From Thermothelomyces thermophilus ATCC 42464 (lineage: Eukaryota > Ascomycota > Sordariomycetes > Sordariales > Chaetomiaceae), in the NCBI RefSeq assembly GCF_000226095.1, contig NC_016474.1, forward strand, positions 4,402,001 to 4,466,000: a DNA stretch of 64,000 bases, in the 5' to 3' direction. This document shows positions 19,931-29,574 of the stretch, one piece after another (positions within the stretch are counted from its first letter, which is position 1; each line of letters starts with the position of its first letter). Both the position numbers and the translations under genes were made by a program. The notes under the pieces were generated by a model, which saw nothing but the letters and a program-made list of their open reading frames with translations, was not told where the DNA came from and did no database searches.

Positions 19931-20893
19931 TTACTTGGACTCCTCGGGCCAGACATCGTAGCCAAAGGTGTCCTTCATATTGACAAAGCGGCAGTGCCTC
20001 CCGCGGGCGACCTCCTCGACGGCTTCGAAGTCATCGTCAGACAGCTCGGGAATCTGGAAGTTGCTCTCGATGCGGCTCGGGGTCGAGCTCTTGGGCAGCA
20101 CGACGTAGCCGCGGCGGAGGCCCCAGGCCAGCAGCACCTGGGCGAGGTTGTGGCCGCTGCGCTCGGCCACCTCGTTGAGCGTCCGGTTCTCGCGCACCGT
20201 CTCTCCCGTCGTCGGCACCTGGTTCTGCGACCCCAGGGGCGAGTACGCGGCCGGCAGGATCTGGTTGTCGAAGCAGAACTGGACCAGCTCCGTGTTGGGC
20301 AGGAACGGGTGGATCTCGATCTGGTTGACGGCCGGCTTGATGCGCGCGAAGCTGAGCAGCTGCCGCAGCCCGGCGATGGTCCAGTTGGACACGCCGATGG
20401 CCCGCGCCCGCCCGCTCTCGGCCAGCTCCTCCATCGCCCGCCACGTCGGCTCCGGGTTCTCGGTCAGGTCCCGGAGGATGACGTACTTGCCGTCCGGCCC
20501 GATCTTGACCGAATAGTCGTCGTTCTTCTCGGCCGCGATCGGCCAGTGCACCAGAAAGAGGTCGATGTAGTCCACACGAAGCTTGGAGCACGAGTTCTCA
20601 AAGCTCCACTTGACGTCCTCGGGCCGGTGCAGGTGGTTCCACACCTTGGTGCAGATGAAGATGTCCTCGCGCTTGACGCTCGGGTTCCTGCTCAGAAAGT
20701 CGTGCAGCGCGTCGCCCACCTCGTCCTCGTTCTGGTAAAACCAGGCGCAGTCGAGGTGCCGGTACCCGACCTCAAGTGCCTTGGTCACCGCCCTGTAGGT
20801 CTCCCCTTTGGCACCCTCGTTGGCAAAGGTGCCAAACCCGACGGCCGGTATCTTGACCCCGTTGTTGAGCGTGTATGTCTTTGAGGAGGCCAT
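19931..20893 (-). CDS. Aldo-keto reductase, glycerol dehydrogenase (Gcy1/GLD1)-like
   Basis: One exon encodes 320 residues, the usual AKR length. The catalytic tetrad is complete: Asp48 and Tyr53 in DCAWFYQNEDEVG, Lys83 in CTKVW and His116 in LVHWP. The substrate-loop and NADPH signatures GVSNW, NQIEIHPF and PKSSTPSRIESNF are present. The N-terminal part resembles fungal NADP-dependent glycerol 2-dehydrogenases (GLD1/Gcy1 group), which interconvert glycerol and dihydroxyacetone or reduce L-glyceraldehyde, but AKR substrates overlap, so the precise substrate is inference. A cytosolic enzyme is expected. Codon use is strongly GC-ending like the neighbours. Confidence 0.92.
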   Translation of the reverse strand: MASSKTYTLNNGVKIPAVGFGTFANEGAKGETYRAVTKALEVGYRHLDCAWFYQNEDEVGDALHDFLSRNPSVKREDIFICTKVWNHLHRPEDVKWSFENSCSKLRVDYIDLFLVHWPIAAEKNDDYSVKIGPDGKYVILRDLTENPEPTWRAMEELAESGRARAIGVSNWTIAGLRQLLSFARIKPAVNQIEIHPFLPNTELVQFCFDNQILPAAYSPLGSQNQVPTTGETVRENRTLNEVAERSGHNLAQVLLAWGLRRGYVVLPKSSTPSRIESNFQIPELSDDDFEAVEEVARGRHCRFVNMKDTFGYDVWPEESK

Positions 20894-22641
20894 CTTGTCT
20901 CTTTTTGGGATTGCCCTCTTTCACCAAGCTCCTTTTCTTTCCTATTCTTGATCTTTCTTTCTTTCCGTTCCTTCTTCTTTTTCTGCTTTACCAGAGCAGC
21001 ACGAAGAATGAGTTGCAGCTGAAAATGTGATGATAGCTTCGGGTTTGGTCTCTTCTGACCAAGAGACAAGGGGGATAAAAGAAGCTCTGGTCGATCAGAT
21101 TAACAACCCCTCTGAGGTCACTTCCTCAGGGAATATCACGGGGACAATCGCGGTAAATGAAAAAAATAAAGAATAAAAAAATCTCGGTCAAGCCGTCTGC
21201 TTCCTTGTCAAGATCCGGTTCCTGGACAAAATTCCCGCGGTTCTGGCGGCAACATGTCGGACCTCTGCCCTTGCCGTTGGCAAGTAAACAGACCACTGAG
21301 ATAACGTCAACGTTCGATCGCCCCTCGGAAGCGGTCCCACAGTGTGACGTCTTTGAGAGAGATCACAAAGGGGCCCACCAAAAGATCTGAGGCCTTTGTT
21401 TCGGACCGGCAAGATACGGCATCTCGCATGAAGGAGATTCGCGGCCTCTCTCATGTTTGACCCCGTTTTTCTGGACCTCGCCAAATCCACATTTTCGCAG
21501 GCTCTCTCGCTGAATGGAGGTTCGATCTTCAGGTCCGAGTCATGTCCGCAAATCTCCCGAGTCGCTCCGCGGATCCGCTGTTTTGGGCCAAAATTGGACG
21601 GGTTTGGCCTTGCCAAGACTGTTTTGCTTTTTTTTCGCCTTCAAGACAGGCCTGTCCTGTCAAAGCTTATTCGAGAGACCCTATCAGGGGATGCCGTCAA
21701 CGAACGCTTCGGCGGCACGGCGGCGAACATCACGGACACTAGGCTCCGCCGACGCCCCTCTACTTTCACCTCTGTGTATCAGACAACCGGAACGCTGGAG
21801 TGTGTGACGCCATCAACCAGCTGGCACCAACGGTTCGTCTGACAGGTTGTCCCTCATCCCAGCTGGTCTCAACAGCAATTCCCCCCCTGAACGATGGCAT
21901 AATAAGCTACTAAGCTATCAGGGGAAAAGCTGCCAACATCATCATCGTTCCATGCGTCCAGCTCGCCAGGAAAAGAGGGAGGAAGGCCCCAAGGTGAATT
22001 GGCTCGAGGGTTCGGTTAACTCTTGGCCTCGGTTTCGATGGTCCCAACGCAGTCTTGTCTTACGCTCATGGTTCCCGAGGCGGCTGAGGAAATACCGAGG
22101 TGTCATAGAGAGGCAACATGATGACATGAGTGGATGAGTACCGCGCGGATACCGGCAGCCCAGCTGGGCCAGATGTCTCCATCCAGCTCCAGGACCCCTG
22201 TGGAATTTTCTGAGCGCGCCACTCCGTACTGTCGTCATAACGGAGCACAGGCGGTGGATGTTGGGAGGGTTTATCTGACACCCACCGCTGCTTGATAGGC
22301 ACGAACAGACAGGCCTCCAACCCGAAGTACAGCTCCACGACTTCACCGCTTCGCCAGACGAGTTTCACAATCCCGACATGGACCCTATAGTTCCGAGGAT
22401 ATCCTGAGAGGTTCTCTCGCGCACATCCGGGATATAAGAGCTTCCCTGCTCCCGCGGTTGGAAATTGGGTCTCTGACAAATATATCACTCATACTGCCAC
22501 CATATCATATCTCATCCGAAGAGTATTTCTTTCTTTTTCATTTTGAGATATACCCTGTGTATTTGCCTTTCGTTTCTCTGTTTTCTGTTATTAGAAAAAA
22601 AATTTCATACATAGACTCCAGTTATCATCATCATCATCATC
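20894..22641. other. Long intergenic region upstream of the HAD gene
   Basis: About 1.75 kb between divergent genes (AKR minus, HAD plus). Open frames on both strands are short and without motifs. A pyrimidine-rich stretch at 20920-20990 lies upstream of the AKR, and a T-rich leader at about 22530-22600 precedes the HAD gene, followed by an ATC repeat (22625-22643). Confidence 0.5.
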
Positions 22642-24249
22642 ATGATGTCGAAGCCGGGATTGAAAGAAGTCGACTTTGACGCTTCTCCAAAGAGCCAGAT
22701 TCAGACTCCTCCTGACTCGCCGGAGAAGACCACACATCCCAAGGACTTCCCACTCCGCTCCAAGAAGCCGGACGGGCTGAGCATCGGGACCGGCCACGCC
22801 AGGAAAGATAGCCGGGGCGAGAGGAGGAACACGAGCCTGGGACACATCGAGCATGGCCTCACCATCCCGACATCACCGAGCTCGCACAATACGATCGAGG
22901 TGCCAGCGCTGAGGTCGCCGGATGCGGACACGACGCAGTTCATGCATCACCTGTCGTCGAACCCGTCGACCAAGGAGCGGAGAGTGTCGCGCAACTCGTT
23001 CGGCGCAGCCCTGCCCATCCCCAAGTCGAAGCGGCAGTCGCGGCTCAGCAGCGTCACGTACCCGGCTGACGGCCAGGAGGCGGTCGGGGGCGGTAATAAA
23101 GCGGCGGTGGCGCAACCGTTGCGCGAGATCCTGACGTCGCAGGTGCAGGACGTGCTCTCGCACAAGGTGCAGAAGGCCAAGAACATGGCCTTCGTCTTCG
23201 ACATCGACGGCGTGCTGGTGCACGGCGACCGGCCGATCCCCGAGGGCCGGCGGGTGCTGGCCATGCTCAACGGCGACAACCAGCTGGGCATCAAGATCCC
23301 GCACATCTTCCTGACCAACGGGTCGGGCAAGCCGGAGCTGGCGCGGACGGAGCAGCTGTCCGAGATCCTCGAGAACCCCGTCAGCACGGAGCAGTTCATC
23401 CAGAGCCACACGCCGATGCGGGCGCTGGCCGAGTACTACCACACCGTCCTCGTCGTCGGCGGCGAGGGCTACCGGTGCCGGGACGTGGCCGAGGAGTACG
23501 GCTTCAAGGATGTTGTGGTGCCCAACGACATCGTCGCGTGGGACCCGACCATCGCGCCGTACCGCGTCTTCACCGACGAGGAGCGGGCGACGTCGCGGCC
23601 GCGCGACTTCTCCAAGACCAACATCGACGCCATCCTCGTCTTCTCGGACTCGCGCGACTACGCGACCGACATGCAGATCATCGTCGACCTGCTGCGGTCC
23701 GAGAACGGGCGGCTCGGCACCGTCGCCGAGGACCCCGTCTCGCGGCGGATCCCCATCTACTTCTCCCAGGGCGACCTGCTCTGCCCGACCGAGCACCCGA
23801 TCCCGCGCATGAGCCAGGGCGCCTTCCGGATCGGCCTCGAGGCCATGTACAAGGCCCTGACGGGCGTCGAGCTCGAGCGGGTCGTCTACGGCAAACCCGA
23901 GCCGGCGACGTACAAGTACGCCGACGAGGTGCTCGCGTCGTGGATGGAGGCGCTGCACGGCGAGGAGCGCGTGCCCGACAACATCTACATGATCGGCGAC
24001 AACCCGGCCTCGGACATTGTCGGCGGCAACATGTACGGCTGGAACACCTGCCTCGTCCGCACCGGCGTCTTCCGGGGCGGCGACAACGACGAGGAGAACC
24101 CGGCCAACTTTGGCGTCTTTGCCGACGTCTGGGAGGCCGTCACGGCCGCCTGCCGCAAGGAGCTCGGCGACGACTTTGTCTTCCAGTGGGACGAGAGCGC
24201 CGTCAACCCGGTGCTGCGCGATAGCGCCACGTCTGCCATCGAGGTATAA
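22642..24249 (+). CDS. HAD superfamily class IIA phosphatase, CECR5/HDHD5-like
   Basis: One exon encodes 535 residues. The first about 175 residues are Ser/Pro/Arg-rich and look disordered. The HAD fold follows: motif I FDIDGVL with Asp187 and Asp189, motif II FLTNGSG, motif III Lys418 in YGKPEP, motif IV GDNPASD with Asp453 and Asp458. The long cap between motifs II and III (about 220-400) and the spacing match the class IIA subgroup with human HDHD5/CECR5 and yeast YKR070W. The substrate of that subgroup is not established; human and yeast members are reported as mitochondrial. The N-terminal extension here is unusually long, and a second Met directly follows the first, so the start may be 22645. 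An ATC triplet repeat abuts the start codon. Confidence 0.9.
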   Translation: MMSKPGLKEVDFDASPKSQIQTPPDSPEKTTHPKDFPLRSKKPDGLSIGTGHARKDSRGERRNTSLGHIEHGLTIPTSPSSHNTIEVPALRSPDADTTQFMHHLSSNPSTKERRVSRNSFGAALPIPKSKRQSRLSSVTYPADGQEAVGGGNKAAVAQPLREILTSQVQDVLSHKVQKAKNMAFVFDIDGVLVHGDRPIPEGRRVLAMLNGDNQLGIKIPHIFLTNGSGKPELARTEQLSEILENPVSTEQFIQSHTPMRALAEYYHTVLVVGGEGYRCRDVAEEYGFKDVVVPNDIVAWDPTIAPYRVFTDEERATSRPRDFSKTNIDAILVFSDSRDYATDMQIIVDLLRSENGRLGTVAEDPVSRRIPIYFSQGDLLCPTEHPIPRMSQGAFRIGLEAMYKALTGVELERVVYGKPEPATYKYADEVLASWMEALHGEERVPDNIYMIGDNPASDIVGGNMYGWNTCLVRTGVFRGGDNDEENPANFGVFADVWEAVTAACRKELGDDFVFQWDESAVNPVLRDSATSAIEV

Positions 24250-25051
24250 TAATCTGGTTAGATTTTTTTGGGGTATTATCTTTTTTTCACACTTTCTATT
24301 CTTCGACAATTATCTTCTGGGACGAGTTGGTTTGAGAGTATAAACTTTTTGCTATGCTATGCATAGGTCGCTCGCAGAGAGGGGAAACAGAAAACATGGA
24401 CCCAAGAGCAATAGAAACGTTATAGATGAATACCGACGAAGCTCATTATAATTAGCGATCAATCATAAGGTGTCCATTGCACTGTCGCGCTCGACACGGG
24501 TATCGACGTAGAGGGCCGGTCCTATTTCTCTTTGGAAACACGGTATTCCGTATATCCGGTGTTTCCATATTACCCATCAGGGGTGGTTCGGGAATTACCA
24601 TGGGCTCGGCAGTTGCCCATCGTCCAACGGCTCTTGCAACTATTCAGAAGCTTAGCTCCAGGGGCGGCGCGTGTAATTAGCGGAGCGTCACGGAAGGCGA
24701 CAGTTTCGGCCCCTTATTCGATGGTTCCCCTCACCCAGCGCATAACTAATTACACCGTACAGTACCTGCATGTCCGCAAGTAGTATGTACATGCAATAGA
24801 TCGTATAACAGAAACCGTCACATTGTAAGTATTCGGCTCTCAGTTCTGTCTCCTGACCGGTCCTCACTGTATATAAGACATGGGAAACCTCTTTAGCACC
24901 GTACCATGGATCCTGGGGAGTGATCGAACTTTGAACTCTTCTTTACGCAGGAAGAAGTATTAATTATTATATTAATTATTAGCCAAGCGAAAGAATACAA
25001 AAAAAAAAAAAAAAAGAAACACAGGACGAACCAGCCCGCAACCAACCAACG
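24250..25051. other. Intergenic, DUF8021 gene promoter
   Basis: About 800 bp between two plus-strand genes. A poly(A) tract (24999-25016) sits 35 bases before the next ATG and may be a nucleosome-excluding promoter element. TTAATTATTA islands lie at 24958-24981. No gene is supported. Confidence 0.5.
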
Positions 25052-26068
25052 ATGCCGTCCTCCCTGACCAGTCTCTCCCTCGCCGTCCTGGCCAGCACCC
25101 GGGCGGCGGTGGTGGTTTCGGCGGCGTCGTGCAGCCGCGCGGTGCTGCAGCAGGTGACGAGGGCGTACGTGGCGGCGCAGGAGGCGGGCGACGCGAGCGT
25201 GCTCACGGCGCTGGTGTCGCCGCACCCGAACCAGATCTACGTCGAGAACAACGGGCTGGCGGACCTGGCCGGGGGCGCGCTGGCCGAGCCGCTCCGGATC
25301 GACTTCTCGCGCTCCATCCACGACCCGGACCGCTGCGCCGCCTTCACCGAGATCATCGGCGCCTCCGACCCCCACCCGCGCGTCATCCACACCCGCTTCG
25401 TCCTCGACCCTTCTTCCCCCACCGCCGCTCCGCCCTCGAATTCCTCATCCTCCTCCTTCTCTTCTTCCTCCTGGAACCACTTAGCCCGGTCGTCGTCGGC
25501 GGCTACGGAGGCCGTGCCTAAGGCGAGCCTGATCGAGTCGGTGGTGACGGACGAGGGGGACTGGCTGTTCAACGCGACGGGGACGCTGGAGCTGAACGCG
25601 GGGGAGGTGTGGGACGAGATCCCCAAGTCGGATCGGGCGGCGACGGCGGCGGAGGTGCAGGCGCTGGGGGACGCGTACTTTGACCGGTTCGGCAACGAGA
25701 GCGTGGTGGTGCTGTGGGCGGCCGAGCCGTGCTACCGGCTAGAGGGGGGCCTGGCGGCGCGGGGCGAGGTGCGCGACGGCGAGTGCGTCATGGCGTTCCC
25801 CAGCAGCATCGTCGTGCCCTACCGCCGCTACGTCGTCGACGTCACCCTGGGCGCCGCCAGCCTCTTCGTCGGCTTCCCCGGCCTCGACCGCACCCAGGGC
25901 GACGCGCCCATGCCGGACAGCCACCTGTTCAGGGTGGAGCACGGCAAGATCAAGTACATCCACACCGCCTCGGCCTGCGTGGTAGAGGGCTGCGGCCTGA
26001 ACGCGACCTCGTTGTCGACAATGAGGAGGAGGAGGAGCCTGAAGAAGCCCGTTTCCTTCCGGGGTTGA
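25052..26068 (+). CDS. Secreted DUF8021-domain protein
   Basis: One exon encodes 338 residues. The N-terminus (to about residue 26, ending VVVSAAS before a Cys) is a plausible signal peptide. After it the order is typical of fungal DUF8021 proteins: a Cys-started helix with YVAAQEAGDASVLTALV, then IESVVTDEGDWLFNA, GDAYFDRFGN, RRYVVDVTLGA and PDSHLFRVEHGKIKYIHT, ending in a Cys pair (ACVVEGCG). Asn-X-Ser/Thr sites (NAT, NES) fit a secreted glycoprotein. A Ser-rich insertion (about 127-150) splits the first part. The fold is probably NTF2-like in parts; function is unknown for the family. Confidence 0.82.
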   Translation: MPSSLTSLSLAVLASTRAAVVVSAASCSRAVLQQVTRAYVAAQEAGDASVLTALVSPHPNQIYVENNGLADLAGGALAEPLRIDFSRSIHDPDRCAAFTEIIGASDPHPRVIHTRFVLDPSSPTAAPPSNSSSSSFSSSSWNHLARSSSAATEAVPKASLIESVVTDEGDWLFNATGTLELNAGEVWDEIPKSDRAATAAEVQALGDAYFDRFGNESVVVLWAAEPCYRLEGGLAARGEVRDGECVMAFPSSIVVPYRRYVVDVTLGAASLFVGFPGLDRTQGDAPMPDSHLFRVEHGKIKYIHTASACVVEGCGLNATSLSTMRRRRSLKKPVSFRG

Positions 26069-26652
26069 GCTTTGGAAAAGGGGGGGGGGTATAGTTATCG
26101 ATTTTTTAAGAGGGCGGTTTGTCCCTTCCCCCGCGTTCTCCTTTCTTCGATGAGTGATTGTAAATATCAGAGGATACTATGAACATTAGCCACGATAACC
26201 GTAAAAAAATCAAACGAAAAAGCTGTTTGCCACTGGTTTCTTCCTGTCGGGCCTTGGGCGCGAGAAGGAAAAGGAGCTGCGGCGAAGGGGTAGCGGTGGG
26301 TGCTGCTGCTGCATGCGGGAGTCCAGCAGCCGGGTCCGCTCGTTGGCTTCCACGTCCGGTAGTTCCACTTCCACATATTTTTGCATCAGGTTGTACTCCG
26401 TACAATGCCTAATTAACTAAACAAGGTATACCAAGAAGAGCTACGATGGCAGGGAGACCTTAAAAAAAGAAAAACCCAGCACTACTAACTGCATCAGCGA
26501 TGGTAGCGGTGCAATCTGAAATAGGACAGAGGGAAGAATTGAAACGGCGGCCATTCCATGAGAAGAAACACAATTAATTATAGCAAAGTTCACATAACCA
26601 CTAATAATTACTATTTATTTAAGCCAGATTCGAGCCCACTCACTCGCTCAAC
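26069..26652. other. Intergenic, convergent 3' ends
   Basis: This is the space between the tail-to-tail DUF8021 and NmrA-like genes, with AT islands such as AATTAATTATAG. No coding signal. Confidence 0.5.
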
Positions 26653-27733
26653 TCAGGCTTCGTTGAGCAACTCCCTCAGGACCTCGGCCAGCTCCGTCGT
26701 CCCGTACTTCTTCTCCCGCGTCGGCCGGGGATCCTCATACAGGACGCCGCCCTCGAGGAAGCTCTCGGTCATGGCCGTAAACCGCGCGGCCACCGAGGGC
26801 GGGAAGACGGCGGCGTAGAAGCCGGCCAGCTCGTCCCGTCCTACCGCCCGCAGCTCGATGCTCCGACCCGTCACCTCCTCGAACGCCTTCTGCACGTCGA
26901 GCGACGAGTAATCGCGCGGCCCGCGCAGCTCAAAGACGTGCGGGTTGGACGGCAGCGCGCCGCCCGTGGCCAGGAGCTCGCCCGCCAAGGTCGCGCCGAT
27001 ATCCCGCACTGCGATCTGATGATGATGAATGCGCAACAAGCGCCTCCATGTTAGCAATGTCAAGACTCGTTGTCTTTTTTCTTTCTTTTCTTTTCTTCTC
27101 TTTGGCTTATTATTATTATTAGGTGTAATTATTACCATGTTGAGGGGACGGTCCACCGGGGTGACGGTGGTGAAGAAGAAGCCGGATGGGAGCGTCTCCA
27201 GGCTCGAGGCCCAGTTCTCCATAAAGTACGAGGCTCGCACTACGACGACCTCTGGCGCCGCGTCCCTGAGCACGACCTCGGCCTCGTGGTTGGTCAAGAT
27301 CTCGCCCTGTCCGGTGTGTGGTTATTAGCAGGCATTTAATAGTTGACTAATTATGGGTAAGGTAGCGTACCGTTCCGTGATCATACTGCGCGCCGATGCT
27401 GGAAAGCAGGACGAGCCGCTTGACGGACCCGGCCCTCTTGACCGCCGCCTTGACGTTCTCCGACACCAGGTGGGCATGCGCGACGCTGTCGATGTCCTGG
27501 TACACGGGTGGGGTGATGTTGAGCACGGCGTCGGAGCCCGAGAAGTCCAGCGTCCCGGCGTTCTCCACGTCGCCCTGGACGGCCTCGAAACGCGGGTCGT
27601 CCTTGAACTCGGCGGGCACTCTGTTGATGTCGCGATAGTAGCCCCTGACGGTCGGGTTGGAGGGGTCACGGAGCAGAGCTCGGATAGCGGCCTGGCCCGT
27701 CTTGGGAGAGGCGGGAGCGACGGTGATGTGCAT
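26653..27733 (-). CDS. NmrA-like NAD(P)-binding oxidoreductase (NAD(P)H-binding family)
   Basis: Three exons (27733-27371, 27306-27136, 27015-26653) encode 298 residues. Intron 1 runs GTACGC to GACAG with a TGCTAAT branch (64 nt); intron 2 runs GTAATA to ATCAG with GCTAAC (120 nt); both are phase 0. The N-terminus MHITVAPASPKTGQAAIRALL is a Rossmann start with the Gly loop altered (PASPKTG). VLLSSIGAQYDHG, ASYFMENWASSL, then IAVRDIGATLAGELL and the C-terminal GREELAGFY-like part follow the order in NmrA/NMRAL and bacterial quinone-reductase-like proteins. Likely a redox-linked NAD(P)H binder or quinone/azo-type reductase; the substrate is inferred at best. It is the last host gene before the transposon block. 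Confidence 0.87.
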
Positions 27734-28293
27734 TTTGAGAAGCGGAAGCTGTGGGGTCGTCGACCTTGCTCAGCGATAATTAAACGGCTGCGTTTGAGAG
27801 GAGAGTTGTTGCGGTGGTGAAGATGCTGAAATGCAGCACCAATTATTTAGGCTTTAATTAAACCATGCCATGCCAAAACACAGAGCGTGGCTACCTATTA
27901 AAATCCGTCGGTATCCGGCATCGCCGCATCCCTCGCCGTGAATCTCCTCGCTTTGGTCGAGGTCCACATTTCCACGATCGTCAAACATAGGGCTGATGAC
28001 GATCCATCCCGGAAGTACACTCTCAGAACGAAATGGAACGATACTGCATACGGATAGAGATGGTCCAATCACAGGCCTGGGGGCAAGCGAGGACGCGTTT
28101 GACATGACGTTAGTGTAGGCTAGGCATCAGCCAAGCCAAGCCAATACAGCCGTCAGACGGAAGAATTCAGCTTGGTGCACCACGCGACAGGCGAAAGGAT
28201 TATTAAACACAGTCGTGGGAGGTTGAGGAGGGCTTGGTCAGTTGCGAGGCAAGACTGAAATGTAAAGCATAATACCTAGGTGTCATACCATGC
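27734..28293. other. Boundary between host genes and transposon block
   Basis: The sequence keeps normal host composition to about 28,250 and then turns TA-rich within a few hundred bases. No gene is supported. Confidence 0.5.
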
Positions 28294-28430
28294 TGTCAGA
28301 AGCTGTAGAGCTTCTAAGAGTATTAGCCACATACGTGCCACAGCATATAAGGCGTCGTTGCCAACGCATTGGCCAGTTCCTTTGTCTATAAATATCAGTC
28401 GTTTTGTCTCCTTTGTAGATAGTTTCAACA
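28294..28430 (+). repeat. Possible short LTR of a copia-type element
   Basis: This 137-bp piece begins TGTCAGAAG and ends TTTCAACA, with a TATAAAT-like box (about 28386-28392) and an internal palindrome (AGAAGCTGTAGAGCTTCT). Size and ends fit a small Ty1/copia LTR. I find no matching right-hand copy in the window and no clear target duplication, so the call is tentative. Confidence 0.35.
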
Positions 28431-29099
28431 AGGCACTGTCTCCTTCGTACAGCCACCTACTATAGACTGCTTTTAACGCTCCCAGAGCTCCTACTACATT
28501 TGGCAGTTATAAGCCTGGCGCCTTGACTACTCCTCTACCAACATATCTTTAATATTAGTAGTAGCTTCTTCTATTACAAACTCTCTTACCCTGCTTTAAT
28601 ACGCTTTTGACAAATAGACTAGTAGAGTAAGTAAGGCAAGAACTAATCTTACGCTTAATTAAGATACTTAATAGTATGAATCTGCCTATAAAGCTCTAGT
28701 TAGAAAGCGTATAAGCGGCGGTATATTTATATATAATAAGCCTAAGCTATACTTACTTATTTAGAACTCCTAACGAAGTGCTCTATAGTTAGTTTAAATA
28801 GTATTTTCGCTAGTACAAACCTAGCTTGAAAATTACATTAATTAGCAACTTATACCTAGATTAGAGTAGTATCTTTATATATAGATACTAGGTATATATC
28901 CTCTATAAGGATAGGGAAGCTAAACGGCATATAAAGGACTTTAAGGTACTACTACGCAGGCTAATAAGGTATCTTATAGGATATTATATATCTAATATCT
29001 ATCGCATTTAGATACCTAAGCTTAATAGGGTCATTATAACTTATAACGTTTGCTTTAATAAGAAGACTTTCTACCGTCTAGGCAAAGAGTAGCCGATAG
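28431..29099 (+). mobile_element. Ty1/copia relic, left part (integrase region)
   Basis: TA-rich, RIP-mutated sequence. From about 28,640 the + strand still recalls the C-terminal half of a copia integrase. It is broken by many stops. It is the same element as 36,703-39,250, split by the later insertion of gypsy copy A. The last five bases (GATAG, 29095-29099) are repeated after that insertion as its target-site duplication. Confidence 0.7.
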
Positions 29100-29315
29100 T
29101 GTCACGAATAAGCACATGGGCGGCCTGGCAGGCTGCAGCCAGGACGCGGGACATTCCGACAGCCAATCACTTGACGGACCAATCAGAAGATTATCACCGC
29201 CAAGACTAAGGTCTTCACTGGTGATAATAACATGTCACCGTCGACAACGCAGAATCACGAAGTGAAAGGAGGAGTGGTACTGGTGATAACTATTGAAGAA
29301 GGACAGACAATTGTG

Positions 29316-29323
29316 TATATATA
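29316..29323 (+). promoter_or_regulatory. TATA-like box in the LTR
   Basis: TATATATA is followed by GCTAGCTAGTCAC and is kept in the other LTRs of the window despite RIP. It predicts a transcript start some 40-50 bases on, near 29,360-29,370. This is the U3-R border by inference. Confidence 0.6.
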
Positions 29324-29364
29324 GCTAGCTAGTCACTCGTTATGGTGGACTCTGGGAGTTCACC

Positions 29365-29375
29365 AGTGGTAACAA
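29365..29375 (+). other. Candidate self-primer segment at the predicted mRNA 5' end
   Basis: AGTGGTAACAA here is the exact reverse complement of 29550-29560, directly downstream of the 5' LTR. In Tf1-type elements the first about 11 bases of the mRNA fold onto the primer-binding site and prime reverse transcription. The position relative to the TATA box fits. Confidence 0.6.
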
Positions 29376-29549
29376 TCACAATCACAGTACTCATACCAAG
29401 CATTGCTGATTACTGTGAGAGACAACTCTAAGTGTTGTTGTGAACCCTTTGGCTTCACCGAATCCCTCAGACGACCTGCCTGCTTGTCCTGCTTCACCCA
29501 CCTCCGTCTGGACCCTTTCAGAAGAAGTCTGAGTTGGGTTCGTCACACG

Positions 29550-29560
29550 TTGTTACCACT
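29550..29560 (+). other. Primer-binding site, self-complementary type
   Basis: TTGTTACCACT begins two bases after the LTR end and pairs over 11 bases with 29365-29375. I see no obvious tRNA-3'-end complement (no TGG start), which favours self-priming. Confidence 0.6.
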
Positions 29561-29574
29561 CCCTTTGTTCTGTC

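Larger units (their letters stand above)
29100..29547 (+). repeat. 5' LTR of gypsy copy A (448 bp)
   Basis: It begins TGTCACGAATAAG and ends GGTTCGTCACA and is matched base for base, as far as I can see, by 36250-36697. A TATA-like box lies at 29316-29323. It is preceded by GATAG. Confidence 0.95.

Noticed and set aside
19994-20884. 296-residue open frame antisense to the aldo-keto reductase
   Set aside because: Complement of a well-supported gene; no recognisable motif.
22873-24309. 478-residue open frame antisense to the HAD gene
   Set aside because: It mirrors the HAD gene and is low-complexity Ala/Val/Arg/Asp text, a by-product of third-position GC.
28294-28430. Full copia element bounded by this LTR-like piece
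   Set aside because: No right-hand partner or target duplication is visible, so element borders cannot be claimed.
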